A stretch of DNA of 64,000 nucleotides from Gp6-AA40 sp035263125 (GTDB taxonomy: Bacteria > Acidobacteriota > Vicinamibacteria > Vicinamibacterales > UBA2999), in NCBI GenBank assembly GCA_035263125.1, contig DATFRP010000359.1, forward strand, positions 31,986-95,985, given 5' to 3'. This document shows, piece by piece, positions 16,963-28,375 of this stretch (within the stretch, counting starts at the first letter, position 1; each line of letters begins with the position of its first letter). Under the pieces are notes generated by a model. It had not been told where the DNA came from. It worked only from the letters and a program-made list of their open reading frames with translations, and did not search any database. The translations under genes and the position numbers were made by a program.

Positions 16963-17874
16963 TCATCCCTTCATTGGCCAGTAGACTTCCGTGCGCCAGT
17001 CCTTGGTGTCTGGAAAGTCGGCGGGATCGGTGACGTACGATTCCCACGGAGCGCCGCCTGGCTGATAGCCGTTGGCTTCCATCCATCGTTCCATTGCGGC
17101 GTAGGTTTCGGCGAGCTGCTCGTACGGACCGGCGTGAATGCCAACAGCAATCGGACCACCGGGCAGCTCCCCCGCCTGCACCTCACCCTGACCGGGTGCG
17201 ACGACTGCGATCGGAACGCCGACTTGCATGTCGAAGAGCCCGGGCCCACTCGTGAGATAGCGCGCCGTCGGTCTGCCCGCGATCGGAAGGCCGGCTTGCA
17301 TCGCATACGGAAACGCCTTGCCCAATCCTTCGGCGATGGCTTTCGACACCTCGTGGCGTGCGGCCTTGAGACGCACGAACAGAAACGGCTGCGGGCTCAA
17401 CTCACGACGCTCGATCGACAACATGGGCATCTGGGTTCTCCGAGGCGACTCGATAGTGATGTGATACAGGCCGATGCACGGCCCCGACGATTCGACGATC
17501 GCGGCATGGCGATCGCGGATCGCGGGCACAGCATGGCGGAGGGCTGCGGCTCGATACGCCACAGGCGTCCGGCCAAACTGACGCCGGAATGCGCGGGTGA
17601 ACACTTCATGACTGTTGAAGCCGCTGGCCACGGCGATGTCGACAACGGCATCGCTGGTTGAAACGAGCGCCGCCGCCGCGCGCTCGAGCCGCAGCCTCTG
17701 TGTGTACTGCTTTGGCGTCTCACCGACCATCGCGCGAAACGCACGATGCAGATGGAACGGCGACCATCCGGAACGCCTGGCGATCGTCGTCAGTGTCGAG
17801 CCGATGCCGACCCGACTGCGTATGTCGTGAAGCAGGCGCAGGAGCGCGCGATCCGAGGGCACGCCCGCGATCAT
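16963..17874 (-). CDS. AraC-family regulator with GyrI-like effector domain
   Basis: 303 residues. N-terminal AraC/XylS double helix-turn-helix (about 10-115) with LTTIARRSGWSPFHLHRAFRAMVGE and a second HTH ending GFNSHEVFTRAFRRQFGRTP. Residues 140-300 are a GyrI-like/SOUL ligand-binding domain (ERRELSPQPFLFVRLKA, AGPYEQLAETYAAMERWMEANG, EVYWPMKG). The layout is that of Rob/BltR-type activators that sense small hydrophobic molecules. Target genes are unknown; no efflux pump is adjacent. The following region on its promoter side is the TIGR03435 remnant. Confidence 0.92.
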   Translation of the reverse strand: MIAGVPSDRALLRLLHDIRSRVGIGSTLTTIARRSGWSPFHLHRAFRAMVGETPKQYTQRLRLERAAAALVSTSDAVVDIAVASGFNSHEVFTRAFRRQFGRTPVAYRAAALRHAVPAIRDRHAAIVESSGPCIGLYHITIESPRRTQMPMLSIERRELSPQPFLFVRLKAARHEVSKAIAEGLGKAFPYAMQAGLPIAGRPTARYLTSGPGLFDMQVGVPIAVVAPGQGEVQAGELPGGPIAVGIHAGPYEQLAETYAAMERWMEANGYQPGGAPWESYVTDPADFPDTKDWRTEVYWPMKG

Positions 17875-17962
17875 AGACGAGCGGGATGTCGGGGTTCTTG
17901 ATGTTTCTTGCGGTGGCGCGCGCTGAAGTCAAAGAGTCAGAAGGTCAGGCCGAAGGCAAGCC

Positions 17963-18285
17963 TCAGTTCTCGATCAACTGCTCCACATGTTCGACGATGA
18001 GTACTGGCACTGGCTCCCGTTTGGATTCGAGCTTCAGGCCAAGGTCGTCGCGAAGGGCCGCGAACAATGACGGGTATGCCGAACTCGGATCAGACGCGGA
18101 GATGCGACCTTCGTATCGAGGCAGATCAGCCAGACTGAATTTCGTATCGATCTCGAACAGGTGGGCGGAACTTCGCGTCCTGTCTTCGCCTCGATGTCGA
18201 ATCGCGAGAGCAGCAGCGGATCGAAACCCTCGATGAACCGGTAGTCCGGGAGCGCGTAGGCGTACTCGATCAATCGAGGCCTACG
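17963..18285 (-). pseudogene. remnant of a TIGR03435 (Soli_cterm) family gene
   Basis: Two recognisable parts in different frames. From about 18273: LIEYAYALPDYRF...FDIEAKTG, the N-terminal conserved block of TIGR03435 proteins. Then, in another frame from about 18165 to the stop at 17963: DPSSAYPSLFAALRDDLGLK followed by VPVLIVEHVEQLIEN, the family's C-terminal block. Roughly 100 or more residues between and all of the N-terminus before LIEYAY are missing, with a frameshift. The remnant starts at the acnA stop codon. This family is expanded in soil Acidobacteriota; its function is unknown. Confidence 0.8.
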
Positions 18286-18289
18286 CCTG

Positions 18290-21001
<2,712 letters not shown>

Positions 21002-21017
21002 AACCTTCCGATGATAG

Positions 21018-21213
21018 AGGAAACGGAGGGGACGGAGGAAACGGATTAACAGGAGAAACGGAGGAACGGAGATCGGACGGAGGACGCATGTCGACATCCA
21101 CAAGCAGTAACTCATACCTTTGATTGTGGGTGTCGGCGTGGCGCAACTCCGTTCGTCCTCCGTTTTTCCGTTCCTCCTGTTAAATCCGTTTCCTCCGTCG
21201 CCTCCGTTTCCTC
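21018..21213. repeat. GGA-rich long-arm palindromic element, copy A
   Basis: Left arm AGGAAACGGAGG(G)GACGG... from 21018 and right arm ending ...CGCCTCCGTTTCCT near 21213 are reverse complements for at least the outer 40 bases (AGGAAACGGAGG, GACGGAGGAAACGG, AACAGGA), with a looser inner part and a tip carrying a TTGATTGTGGGTGTCGGC word. It fills the spacer between acnA (ATG 21001) and the OMP gene (stop 21230). Copy B at 54442-54647 shares sequence along its full length. Confidence 0.9.
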
Positions 21214-21229
21214 CGCGCCCTCCGCTGCC

Positions 21230-21910
21230 TCAAAAGACGACGAAGAGACTTCCACCGACCGAGAAATGCGAACGCACGTGGTCTTCGATCTGAATGCCGC
21301 CCTTCAGCAGGTTCAAGCGGGCGTCGATGCGCGCGCCGATCGCGCGGACGAAGCCGCGAGGGCTCGCGAACAGCCCGTATCGGGCGCCACCTCCGACGTA
21401 GAACACTCCTCCGTCCTCGACGACGATGAGATCCTCGTGCAGCTGACGCAGGTAGCCGCCGCCCGCAGTCGCGAACGGGTGAAATCCGGCGATCGTCCAC
21501 TCGTCGAGACCGACGACGACACCGCCGTCGATGACGTACTGATCGAGGCGTTCGACCGCGGTGATGCCGGGCACACCTTCGACGTCCGACGACAACACCG
21601 TGCGAAGCTCCGGATGCCCGTAGGCGGCGTGCGCCTCGACACCATAGCGATGAGTCAGCAGCACGCCGGCCCGGAGATCGAAAATCGGGGCGGTCGACGT
21701 CCGGGAACTGCTGGCGAACAGGAGGAACGGCTGACCGGGTGTGCTCGTGCGGAGGTTCGCGTTCTGCGAACCAAGCGATGCGCCAGTGAACAGACCGGCG
21801 CCTACCGACAACTCGAGGCGATGAAGCGGCACCACTTGCGCGCCGGCGGCCGACGGTCGCCACGCGAGCGCCACGGCAACGATGATCGCGAATACCCGTG
21901 CGACGCTCAT
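21230..21910 (-). CDS. predicted outer-membrane beta-barrel protein
   Basis: 226 residues. Signal peptide 1-25 (...RPSAAGAQ), then alternating amphipathic strands with Gly/aromatic pairs (LELSVGAGLFTG, FDLRAGVLLTHRYGVEAHAAYG, FHPFATAGGGYLRQL, FYVGGGARYGLF) and a terminal phenylalanine (SLFVVF), the usual C-terminal signal for barrel insertion. Similar in look to OmpA-like or DUF-type small barrels, but no family is recognised. ATGA overlap with the matrixin gene, so it is made together with it. Confidence 0.68.
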   Translation of the reverse strand: MSVARVFAIIVAVALAWRPSAAGAQVVPLHRLELSVGAGLFTGASLGSQNANLRTSTPGQPFLLFASSSRTSTAPIFDLRAGVLLTHRYGVEAHAAYGHPELRTVLSSDVEGVPGITAVERLDQYVIDGGVVVGLDEWTIAGFHPFATAGGGYLRQLHEDLIVVEDGGVFYVGGGARYGLFASPRGFVRAIGARIDARLNLLKGGIQIEDHVRSHFSVGGSLFVVF

Positions 21911-22914
21911 TTCGGCCGCACGGTCACGTCGAAACGATCGCTCGAGCCACCGGCGGGCGCGGCGACAATCCGGGGAAAGAACGTCGCCTGAAAATCGATG
22001 TCGATGCCCCCAGGTTCGAAAAAGCTGTCGATATCGGCATCGTCGAGCGGCTCCACCCGCACGACATAGGGTCCCGGCGTCAGCCCCTTGATCTGGAACT
22101 CGCCGCCATCGCCGAGTGCGAATCCAGCCACGAGTGTGCCGGTCTCGATGCTGAACGCAATGACGTGCGCGCCGATGACACCGCCATTGCCGAGGCGCAC
22201 GCGTCCGAAGAGCGCGCCCGTCTGATCGCTGAAGCCGCCGTCAGGATAGAGGTCGGAGACACCGGCAATGTCGTCGGGCTGCAGTGTGCGGTCCGCGATC
22301 ACCCCACGACCAAACGAGATCGGAAACATGACCGCACCCGACGCGAGCACACGCCGTCCACCGTCGGGCCGTACTTCGGTTTCACCGAGGGCCGAGTGTC
22401 CGAGACCGGCGAGGTGCCCGATCTCGTGCACGGCGACCGACTGCAGATCGAAGCGCGTCGGGTCTCCTGCCGCAGCCGTGGACCACAGGAAGATCGAGTT
22501 GAAGAAGACGTCCGACTCGACGATCTCACCAGTCACGTCATCGATGACAAACGTCGTGGCGCCGAGCACGCGATCCAGGTCGGGCTCTGCATCGAAGCCG
22601 AGCACCGTCAACCCATCCTGGTCGAAGGGCACCGCCGACGTGAACCCGGCAAACTGAAACGTGATCGACGCGGTCGGCACCGCCTGCCAGGTGGAGAAGG
22701 CCTGTGCGACCTCCGCTTGAAACTGCGACGCGGTCACGCCAGGCACGCCGCGATCGGTGGCATACCAGCGCACCGGCATCGTCTTCCATGTGAGCGGTAC
22801 GGTGCCGTTGCTCGTCGACACGCTGAGATGCAGGTAGCCTTCCGCCGGTGTCGCGCCGATGACGAGCAGCGACACGAGCAGGAGCGCTGTTGCGCCGCGC
22901 CAGCGGCCCGTCAT
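21907..22914 (-). CDS. secreted matrixin-type metalloprotease
   Basis: 335 residues with signal peptide (GRWRGATALLLVSLLVIGATPAEG). Zinc motif HEIGHLAGLGHS at about residue 175, exactly HExxHxxGxxH, with a Met-turn MFP about 30 residues later: a metzincin of the matrixin group (M10). Before it is a dual-strand catalytic domain beginning VPLTWKTMPVRWYATDRG. After residue 230 comes a carboxypeptidase-regulatory-like fold (TGALFGRVRLGNGGVIGAHV...). No propeptide cysteine switch is evident. Coupled by four-base overlaps to genes on both sides. Confidence 0.88.
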   Translation of the reverse strand: MTGRWRGATALLLVSLLVIGATPAEGYLHLSVSTSNGTVPLTWKTMPVRWYATDRGVPGVTASQFQAEVAQAFSTWQAVPTASITFQFAGFTSAVPFDQDGLTVLGFDAEPDLDRVLGATTFVIDDVTGEIVESDVFFNSIFLWSTAAAGDPTRFDLQSVAVHEIGHLAGLGHSALGETEVRPDGGRRVLASGAVMFPISFGRGVIADRTLQPDDIAGVSDLYPDGGFSDQTGALFGRVRLGNGGVIGAHVIAFSIETGTLVAGFALGDGGEFQIKGLTPGPYVVRVEPLDDADIDSFFEPGGIDIDFQATFFPRIVAAPAGGSSDRFDVTVRPK

Positions 22915-23441
22915 GGCCGCCCCATCGCCGCGCGGACCTGTTGGAGGAATGCGCCGATCTCGAGCGGACGCCGTGCCGGATCGCCGCGCACGACGCGACC
23001 TTCGGACAACACTGGCGGCGCGACCACGGCGCTGCCGTCAGCGGCGCGCGACACACGGTACACACCCTGGCTGAGCCCGAATGGCATCGGGATCGCCGGA
23101 GGGCGACCGCTCAGAAACAGCACCACTTCCTCACCGGGCCTGAAAACCGGCGCACCAACCATGAAGCGGCGATATCGACCCACCAGACCGCCAGGCACTC
23201 GCACGAACACGGTCGACCCCGCGTCACCTTTGATGGACTCCGCGACCGACACGGTCACGACGCTTTCGATCGTCCGACGGTCGCCAACCATCTGCGAGCG
23301 GACCTCGACGACGCGACCGTGCACGACCATCTGCGAGCCGTTCACCATTTCCGCGAAGTCGGCCGGCACGATCACCGTGGCTGAGACGCCGGCGACCATG
23401 GCGAGAAGGAAACACCCAACGCCAAGAGCCCAAAGCCTCAT
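22911..23441 (-). CDS. exported protein of unknown function
   Basis: 176 residues; signal peptide 1-21. The mature part opens VIVPADFAEMVNGSQMVVHGRVVEV and has beta-rich segments (TVFVRVPGGLVGRYRRFMVGAPVF, PGEEVVLFLSG). Similar small proteins accompany matrixin genes in acidobacterial genomes in my recollection, but I cannot name a family. It starts 6 bases after lpxB and overlaps the matrixin gene by ATGA, so the order lpxB, this gene, matrixin, OMP looks like one transcript. Confidence 0.65.
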   Translation of the reverse strand: MRLWALGVGCFLLAMVAGVSATVIVPADFAEMVNGSQMVVHGRVVEVRSQMVGDRRTIESVVTVSVAESIKGDAGSTVFVRVPGGLVGRYRRFMVGAPVFRPGEEVVLFLSGRPPAIPMPFGLSQGVYRVSRAADGSAVVAPPVLSEGRVVRGDPARRPLEIGAFLQQVRAAMGRP

Positions 23442-23447
23442 ATGTGT

Positions 23448-24590
23448 TCACCCTGCAAATGACCGCGCGACTTCGAGCACGGCGTCGGCTGCGCGTCCGC
23501 TCGCGCCCGGCGAGCCGAGCGCCTTGCGTACGCGTGTCAACGCCTCGCGCGTACTCTGGTACTTCTCTCGATCGATCAACAGCGACACGACCTCACCGGA
23601 GGTGCGTTCCGGGGTGAAGTCGTCTTGAATCAGCTCGGGCACGATGCGACTGCCGGCGACGAGGTTGGGCATCGCATAGGTGTCCACATGCACGAACGGT
23701 TTCCCCAGTCGATACGTCAGCGGCGAGAGCCGATACACGACGACCATCGGCTTCTCGTGCAACGCACACTGGATGGTCGCGGTGCCGGATGCGGTAATGA
23801 CGACATCGGATGCCGAGAGCACATCGTCGGTGCGCTCGTGCACCAGCACGAGCGGCGACCCGATGTCGTCGGCGACGAGCGGTGCGAAGAGCGCGTCGGG
23901 CAGGCCCGGCGCACGCGCCACGACGAACTGCACACCGGGAAGCCGTTTCGCGATCATCGGCACCGTTTCCACCATAACCGGGACGATGCGCTCGAGCTCG
24001 TTTCTGCGACTGCCGGGCAGCAACGCGACCGTCGGCGCGTCGGGCACGAGGCCGCGGTCGCGCAGGAAGACGTCGCGCTGTTCTCCGGCGTGCGCCAGAT
24101 CGACCAGCGGATGGCCGACGAACTGCGCGTCGACTCCGGCTCGCCGATACAGCTCTTCCTCGAACGGAAAGATCACCAGCACCCGATCGACATTCTCCTT
24201 CATCGTCTCCATGCGGCCCGGACGCCAGGCCCAGAGCTGTGGGCTGATGTAGTAGACGATCGGGATGCCCAGGCGGCGAAGCGCAGCCATCAGCCGGAAA
24301 TTGAAGTCGGGGAAATCGATCGCGACGAAGACGTGCGGCCGGAGGTCGCGCGCCGCGTCGACCAGACGCCGCAGCATGGCGAAGGAGCGCGGCAGTTTGG
24401 TCACGACCTCGGTGAGCCCGGTCACCGAATAGGCGCCGTAGTCGCCGATCAGCCGGCCGCCGGCAGCCTCGAGGCGCTGGCCTCCGAATCCAAAGATCTC
24501 GGCCTGCGGCTCACGGCTATACAACTCCAGGGCGAGCGCGCCGGCGTACAGATCGCCCGACGCCTCGCCGCAGGAGATCATGATTCGCAT
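23448..24590 (-). CDS. lpxB: lipid-A-disaccharide synthase
   Basis: 380 residues from ATG 24590. Signatures: N-terminal MRIMISCGEASGDLYAG, DFPDFNFRLM, YYISPQLWAW, LLPGSRRNEL and SGTATIQCALHEKPMVVVYR. It is the GT19 glycosyltransferase that joins lipid X and UDP-diacylglucosamine at the inner face of the inner membrane. The longer open frame upstream belongs to the antisense of the M16 gene. 17 bases downstream of the M16 gene. lpxD is 4 kb upstream; lpxA and fabZ are not between them as in the classical order. Confidence 0.96.
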   Translation of the reverse strand: MRIMISCGEASGDLYAGALALELYSREPQAEIFGFGGQRLEAAGGRLIGDYGAYSVTGLTEVVTKLPRSFAMLRRLVDAARDLRPHVFVAIDFPDFNFRLMAALRRLGIPIVYYISPQLWAWRPGRMETMKENVDRVLVIFPFEEELYRRAGVDAQFVGHPLVDLAHAGEQRDVFLRDRGLVPDAPTVALLPGSRRNELERIVPVMVETVPMIAKRLPGVQFVVARAPGLPDALFAPLVADDIGSPLVLVHERTDDVLSASDVVITASGTATIQCALHEKPMVVVYRLSPLTYRLGKPFVHVDTYAMPNLVAGSRIVPELIQDDFTPERTSGEVVSLLIDREKYQSTREALTRVRKALGSPGASGRAADAVLEVARSFAG

Positions 24591-24607
24591 CGGTCCGCCG
24601 ACGGCCG

Positions 24608-26107
24608 CTAACGCGGGCTGGCATCGCCTGGCTCGATCGCCGCACGCTTCGGCTCCTTCTTCAGCGTGGCCGACATGAGATCGAGCTGATCGATGGGAAT
24701 GACTTCGAAGTCGGTGAATCCGACGTTTCGCAACTGATTCACGAACGCCTGCGCATTGCCGACCAGGACGATCGACAGCCGGTCCGGCTTGATGTACTGA
24801 CGCGCGACCCGCTGGATGTCGTCCGGCGTGATGGCGAGCACGCGCTCTCGGAAGGTGGGCAAGTCGTCGAGCGGAAGCTCGTAGAAGAGCGCATTGATGA
24901 TGATGGTCGCGATGTCGTTGGGCGTCTCGATCGTGAGGGGAAAGCTGCCGGCCAGATAGGCCTGCGCGTCGGCCAGCTCGCGTTCGTAGACACGCTGACG
25001 CTGCAGCTTCGCGAACTCCTCGACGGTCAGTCGCAGCGTTTCGGCGGTGGTCTCGGTGCGCGTATTCGTCTTGGCGACGAAATCGCCGGCGGCCTTCATC
25101 GCCTCGGTGTCCGCTTCGGCTCCGTAGGTCAGGCCCCGCTCCGATCGCAGCACGCGATGCAGACGGTTGGCGCCTTCGCCGCCGAGAATCTTGACGGCGA
25201 CGTCGAAGGTCAGGAAGTCGGTGTGCTTGCGTGGAATCGCCAGTTGCCCGACGCGGATCTCCGTCTGCACTGCCCCGGGTTTGTCGACGATGACCAGGCG
25301 ACGCGTGGGCGGTGGGGGGTCGATCGGCTTCCACGGCGGCACATCGCCGCGCGACCACTTGCCGAACACGCGCTCGGCGGTCGCAAACGCCTCGTCGCTC
25401 GTCACGTCGCCGACGATGGCGAGGATCATGTTGTTGGGGACGAAGTAGCGACGATGGAACGCTCGGAGATCATTCTGCGTGATCGTGGCGATCGAGTCAG
25501 GCGTGCCGCTGCCGGGCAACCCGTAAGGATGAAACCCGTAGACCAGACGATCGAAGGTCACCGAGGCGACGTAGTCGGGGTCGTCATCGCTGACGCGCAG
25601 CGACGACACCTGCCGCTCGCGCTGCCGTTCGATCTCCTCGGCGGCAAACGTCGGGTTGTGCGCCACATCAGCCACCAGGTCCATGCCGACCGCAAACGAG
25701 TCTTTCATCACGACGGCATTCACCCACGTCAGGTCGGTGCCCGACCCCGTGCCCATCGCCCCGCCGATGGTGTCGATCTGCTCGGCGATCTGCTCTGCGT
25801 TTCGCGTGGTCGTTCCCTGATCGAGCAGATGGGCGACGAGATCCGCGACGCCGCCCTTGCGCTCGGGATCCTGCGCCGCGCCCGCACGAATGAGCAGTCG
25901 CATCGTGACCGCCGGCTGCTCGTGATGCAGCACCACGACGACCTGCATCCCGTTCGAGAGTGACCGGATCTCGTAGGGCGGGAATTTCACTTCGTGCGCC
26001 GGCAGCGGACGCGGTGCGTTTTCCGTCGGCCAGTTGCTGAAATCCTGACCGAACGCCACGCTCGCAGTCAGGACCCATCCGACGACCCAGATCCAGGGGC
26101 GGTTCAA
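24608..26107 (-). CDS. M16 family protein, non-catalytic partner
   Basis: 499 residues, TTG start overlapping the upstream stop (TTGA). Signal peptide NRPWIWVVGWVLTASVAFG. M16 fold with SNGMQVVVVLHHEQPAVTMRLLIRAGAAQDP and GNEDs characteristic of the family, but the inverted zinc motif HxxEH is replaced by VAHLLDQGT, so there is no catalytic zinc site. C-terminal M16 domain is present. In bacterial M16B enzymes an active and an inactive subunit form a heterodimer; the neighbour at 26104 is the active one. Periplasmic. Confidence 0.9.
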   Translation of the reverse strand: MNRPWIWVVGWVLTASVAFGQDFSNWPTENAPRPLPAHEVKFPPYEIRSLSNGMQVVVVLHHEQPAVTMRLLIRAGAAQDPERKGGVADLVAHLLDQGTTTRNAEQIAEQIDTIGGAMGTGSGTDLTWVNAVVMKDSFAVGMDLVADVAHNPTFAAEEIERQRERQVSSLRVSDDDPDYVASVTFDRLVYGFHPYGLPGSGTPDSIATITQNDLRAFHRRYFVPNNMILAIVGDVTSDEAFATAERVFGKWSRGDVPPWKPIDPPPPTRRLVIVDKPGAVQTEIRVGQLAIPRKHTDFLTFDVAVKILGGEGANRLHRVLRSERGLTYGAEADTEAMKAAGDFVAKTNTRTETTAETLRLTVEEFAKLQRQRVYERELADAQAYLAGSFPLTIETPNDIATIIINALFYELPLDDLPTFRERVLAITPDDIQRVARQYIKPDRLSIVLVGNAQAFVNQLRNVGFTDFEVIPIDQLDLMSATLKKEPKRAAIEPGDASPR

Positions 26108-27468
26108 CGGGTACCGCCTTTCGGCAGGATGTGGATCACCACGCGGTTGTTGGGCGTGAAGTAGGTGCGCGCCACACGCTGCACGTCGGCCGTCGTCACA
26201 TTCATGAAGATGTCGAATTCACCATCGGCGGCACCGATGTCGTTGTGGATCACCGCCGAGTGCGCCAGGTGCAGCGCCTTCTCCTGGTTCGACTCGCGGC
26301 CGACGATGTAGTCGCGTGCGAACTGGTTCTTCGCGCGTTGCAGCTCCACGGCGCTGATCGGTTCCTTGGTCAGTTTCTCGAACTCGGCGATGAGCGCCTG
26401 CTCCGCCGCCGCCGGCGTCTGTCCCGGCTGCACGATCGCCACCGCGTAGAAGAGATTCGGGTCCTCGGTGATGTTCCCGCTGCCGAACGCGGTCAGCGCG
26501 AGGCGGCGCTTGTACATCAGCTCGAGGGGAATGCGCGCGCTCTGCCCGTCCGACATGATCTTCGCCGTGATGTGCAGCGGATAGGCGTCGGGGTGGCCGT
26601 CGTACGTGACGTGATACGCCACGACGACTGCCGGCAGCGGCCACGCTTCCTCGACGACGGCGCGGCGCTCCCTCGTCTGCGGCGGCTCTTTCGGGATGTC
26701 GCGCGGCACTGGTCGTGCCGCCTTCGGCACACGGCCGAAGTACTGGTTCACGATCTGCACCGCCTGCGTGGTGTCGAAGTCGCCGACGATCGCGACGGTC
26801 GCATTCTCGGGAACGTAGTAGATGTTGTGAAAATCGCGCACGTCGGCGATCGAGGCCGCCTCGAGGTCCTTCATGCTGCCGATGGTCGGGTGCTTGTAGG
26901 GATGGGTCGTGAACGCGATGTCGTAGATGATCTCGGAGAGGCGGCCGTAGGGCTGGTTTTCGACGCGCATCCGCCGCTCTTCCTTGACCACCTCGCGCTC
27001 GCGCTTGAACGCCTCGTCGTCGACGCGCAGCGTCGCCATCCGATCGGCCTCGAGCCAGACCGCCAGCGGCAGGTACTGCGAGGGCAGCGTCTGCCAGAAC
27101 ACCGTCTCGTCTTCGGTCGTGTATGCGTTGCTGCGCCCGCCGACGCCCGCGATGATCGACGTGTGCGACTCGGGCTCCACGTTTTTCGAGCCCTTGAACA
27201 TCATGTGCTCGAACAGATGCGCGAAGCCGGTGCGGCCCGCCCGCTCGTTTTTCGAGCCGACGTGATACCACACCGCGAGGTGCACGATCGGCGTGGAGTG
27301 ATCCTCCGAGAAGATTACGCGGAGACCGTTCGACAGCACGGTCATCTGATACTGAAGCTTCGGAGGGCGTACCGCCGCATCGAGCGACACGCGCGCGACG
27401 CTCGCGACGAGACCGATGATCACGAGCGCGCCCAGGCGGATCGCCAGGCTGCGGCCAGCGGTACGCAT
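26104..27468 (-). CDS. M16 family zinc protease, catalytic subunit
   Basis: 454 residues with an N-terminal signal/anchor (SLAIRLGALVIIGLVASVARVSL). Zinc site HLFEH in GFAHLFEHMMFKGSKN near residue 80 (HxxEH), with the distal glutamate in the EREVVKEERRMRVEN segment about 75 residues later. YGRLSEIIYD and YVPENATVAIVGDFD are typical M16B sequence. Degrades unfolded peptides in the envelope; forms a pair with the following inactive gene. A REP-like CGACTCCCGACCCCATA word lies 10 bases before its start. Confidence 0.93.
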   Translation of the reverse strand: MRTAGRSLAIRLGALVIIGLVASVARVSLDAAVRPPKLQYQMTVLSNGLRVIFSEDHSTPIVHLAVWYHVGSKNERAGRTGFAHLFEHMMFKGSKNVEPESHTSIIAGVGGRSNAYTTEDETVFWQTLPSQYLPLAVWLEADRMATLRVDDEAFKREREVVKEERRMRVENQPYGRLSEIIYDIAFTTHPYKHPTIGSMKDLEAASIADVRDFHNIYYVPENATVAIVGDFDTTQAVQIVNQYFGRVPKAARPVPRDIPKEPPQTRERRAVVEEAWPLPAVVVAYHVTYDGHPDAYPLHITAKIMSDGQSARIPLELMYKRRLALTAFGSGNITEDPNLFYAVAIVQPGQTPAAAEQALIAEFEKLTKEPISAVELQRAKNQFARDYIVGRESNQEKALHLAHSAVIHNDIGAADGEFDIFMNVTTADVQRVARTYFTPNNRVVIHILPKGGTR

Positions 27469-27473
27469 AGGCC

Positions 27474-27494
27474 ATTATGGGGTCGGGAGTCGTG
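27474..27494 (-). repeat. CGACTCCCGACCCCATAA word upstream of the M16 gene
   Basis: On the minus strand CACGACTCCCGACCCCATAA ends about 6 bases before the M16 ATG. The same word, with TTAC at its end, lies 12 bases before the lpxD start (29434-29453), and a variant (CGATCCGACCCCAATT) is at 40023-40040. Confidence 0.6.
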
Positions 27495-27565
27495 TTCTGT
27501 CGAACGGGCGCGCGTCGATGTGCAGTCGATCAGCGTTGCATCGAAAATGACTCTCTCGATCCCGA

Positions 27566-28375
27566 TCAGTGACTCAGGAGGCGAAACCCCACGGTCACGA
27601 AATTGATCGTCCCGAATTCAAGCGGATACGGGTCGATGCGCCGTTCGGCCGAGATGAAAAACTCCGCAGCGCCGCCACCGTCCGACAGATGCAGACCCGT
27701 TTCGAGACGAAAGCCGGTTTGATCACCGCGATTCTGACTGCCGTCAACGCCGAGCCGGCGCAGGTCGCCTGCGTAGAGCACGGCCACATGAGGATGAACC
27801 TGCACATCGCCTCGCACGCCGCCCTCGATCTCCCAGTCGTAGTCGACGAACGACTTCGCGACCACCGTGCGAACGTCGACCCGGGCATCCAGTCGCGCCG
27901 ATCCAAACGTATACGCGCGACTGATTCGACCGCCCGCCATGTTCCACGCCACCGCGACGCGATTCGCGCGGTCGCTCAGGTGACGGGATTCGTGGTGGAA
28001 CACGCCCGCGAATTCGTAACCGGATCGCCGCAGCGACGTCGAACCGCCCAGGATGTAATTGCCCTGGTTGGGATCGAAACGACGGAACTCGTCGCCCATG
28101 ATGACCTGATAGTTCGCCACGAACGACGCCCGCCCCGATCCGTAGTCGACGATATCCAGATCGGCGCCGAAGTTGGCGTCCCACTGGAAGCTCTCGTCCT
28201 GACCCGAGAGATGCTCGGCCGAGAGACGAAAAAGGACGTACGGCATGAATTGAACAGACGGCTGCGGAGGTGTGGTTTCCTGCGGCGCCGGGGACTGTGC
28301 CGCGGCCGCTCGCGCACACAACACGAATACCAACGCCCACAGATGTGGACATGACCGTCGAACGACGTGAATCAC
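27566..28375 (-). CDS. predicted outer-membrane protein of unknown function
   Basis: 269 residues from GTG 28375, which overlaps the lpxD stop (GTGA). Signal peptide ends ...ARAAAAQ. The body shows barrel-like strands (FMPYVLFRLSAEHLSGQDESFQWDANFGADLDIVDYG, RASFVANYQVIMGDEF, RLDARVDVRTVVAKSFVDYDWEIEGG) and a C-terminal aromatic-containing strand (FVTVGFRLLSH). Probably a 12-14 strand barrel; family not recognised. Lying between lpxD and the M16 pair it may be an envelope quality-control or surface protein. Confidence 0.65.
   Translation of the reverse strand: MIHVVRRSCPHLWALVFVLCARAAAAQSPAPQETTPPQPSVQFMPYVLFRLSAEHLSGQDESFQWDANFGADLDIVDYGSGRASFVANYQVIMGDEFRRFDPNQGNYILGGSTSLRRSGYEFAGVFHHESRHLSDRANRVAVAWNMAGGRISRAYTFGSARLDARVDVRTVVAKSFVDYDWEIEGGVRGDVQVHPHVAVLYAGDLRRLGVDGSQNRGDQTGFRLETGLHLSDGGGAAEFFISAERRIDPYPLEFGTINFVTVGFRLLSH

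Noticed and set aside
17886..18236. 116-residue plus-strand frame
   Set aside because: Antisense of the TIGR03435 remnant, whose homology blocks are on the minus strand.
26131..27606. 491-residue plus-strand open frame
   Set aside because: Antisense of the M16 catalytic gene; long antisense frames are expected in high-GC sequence.
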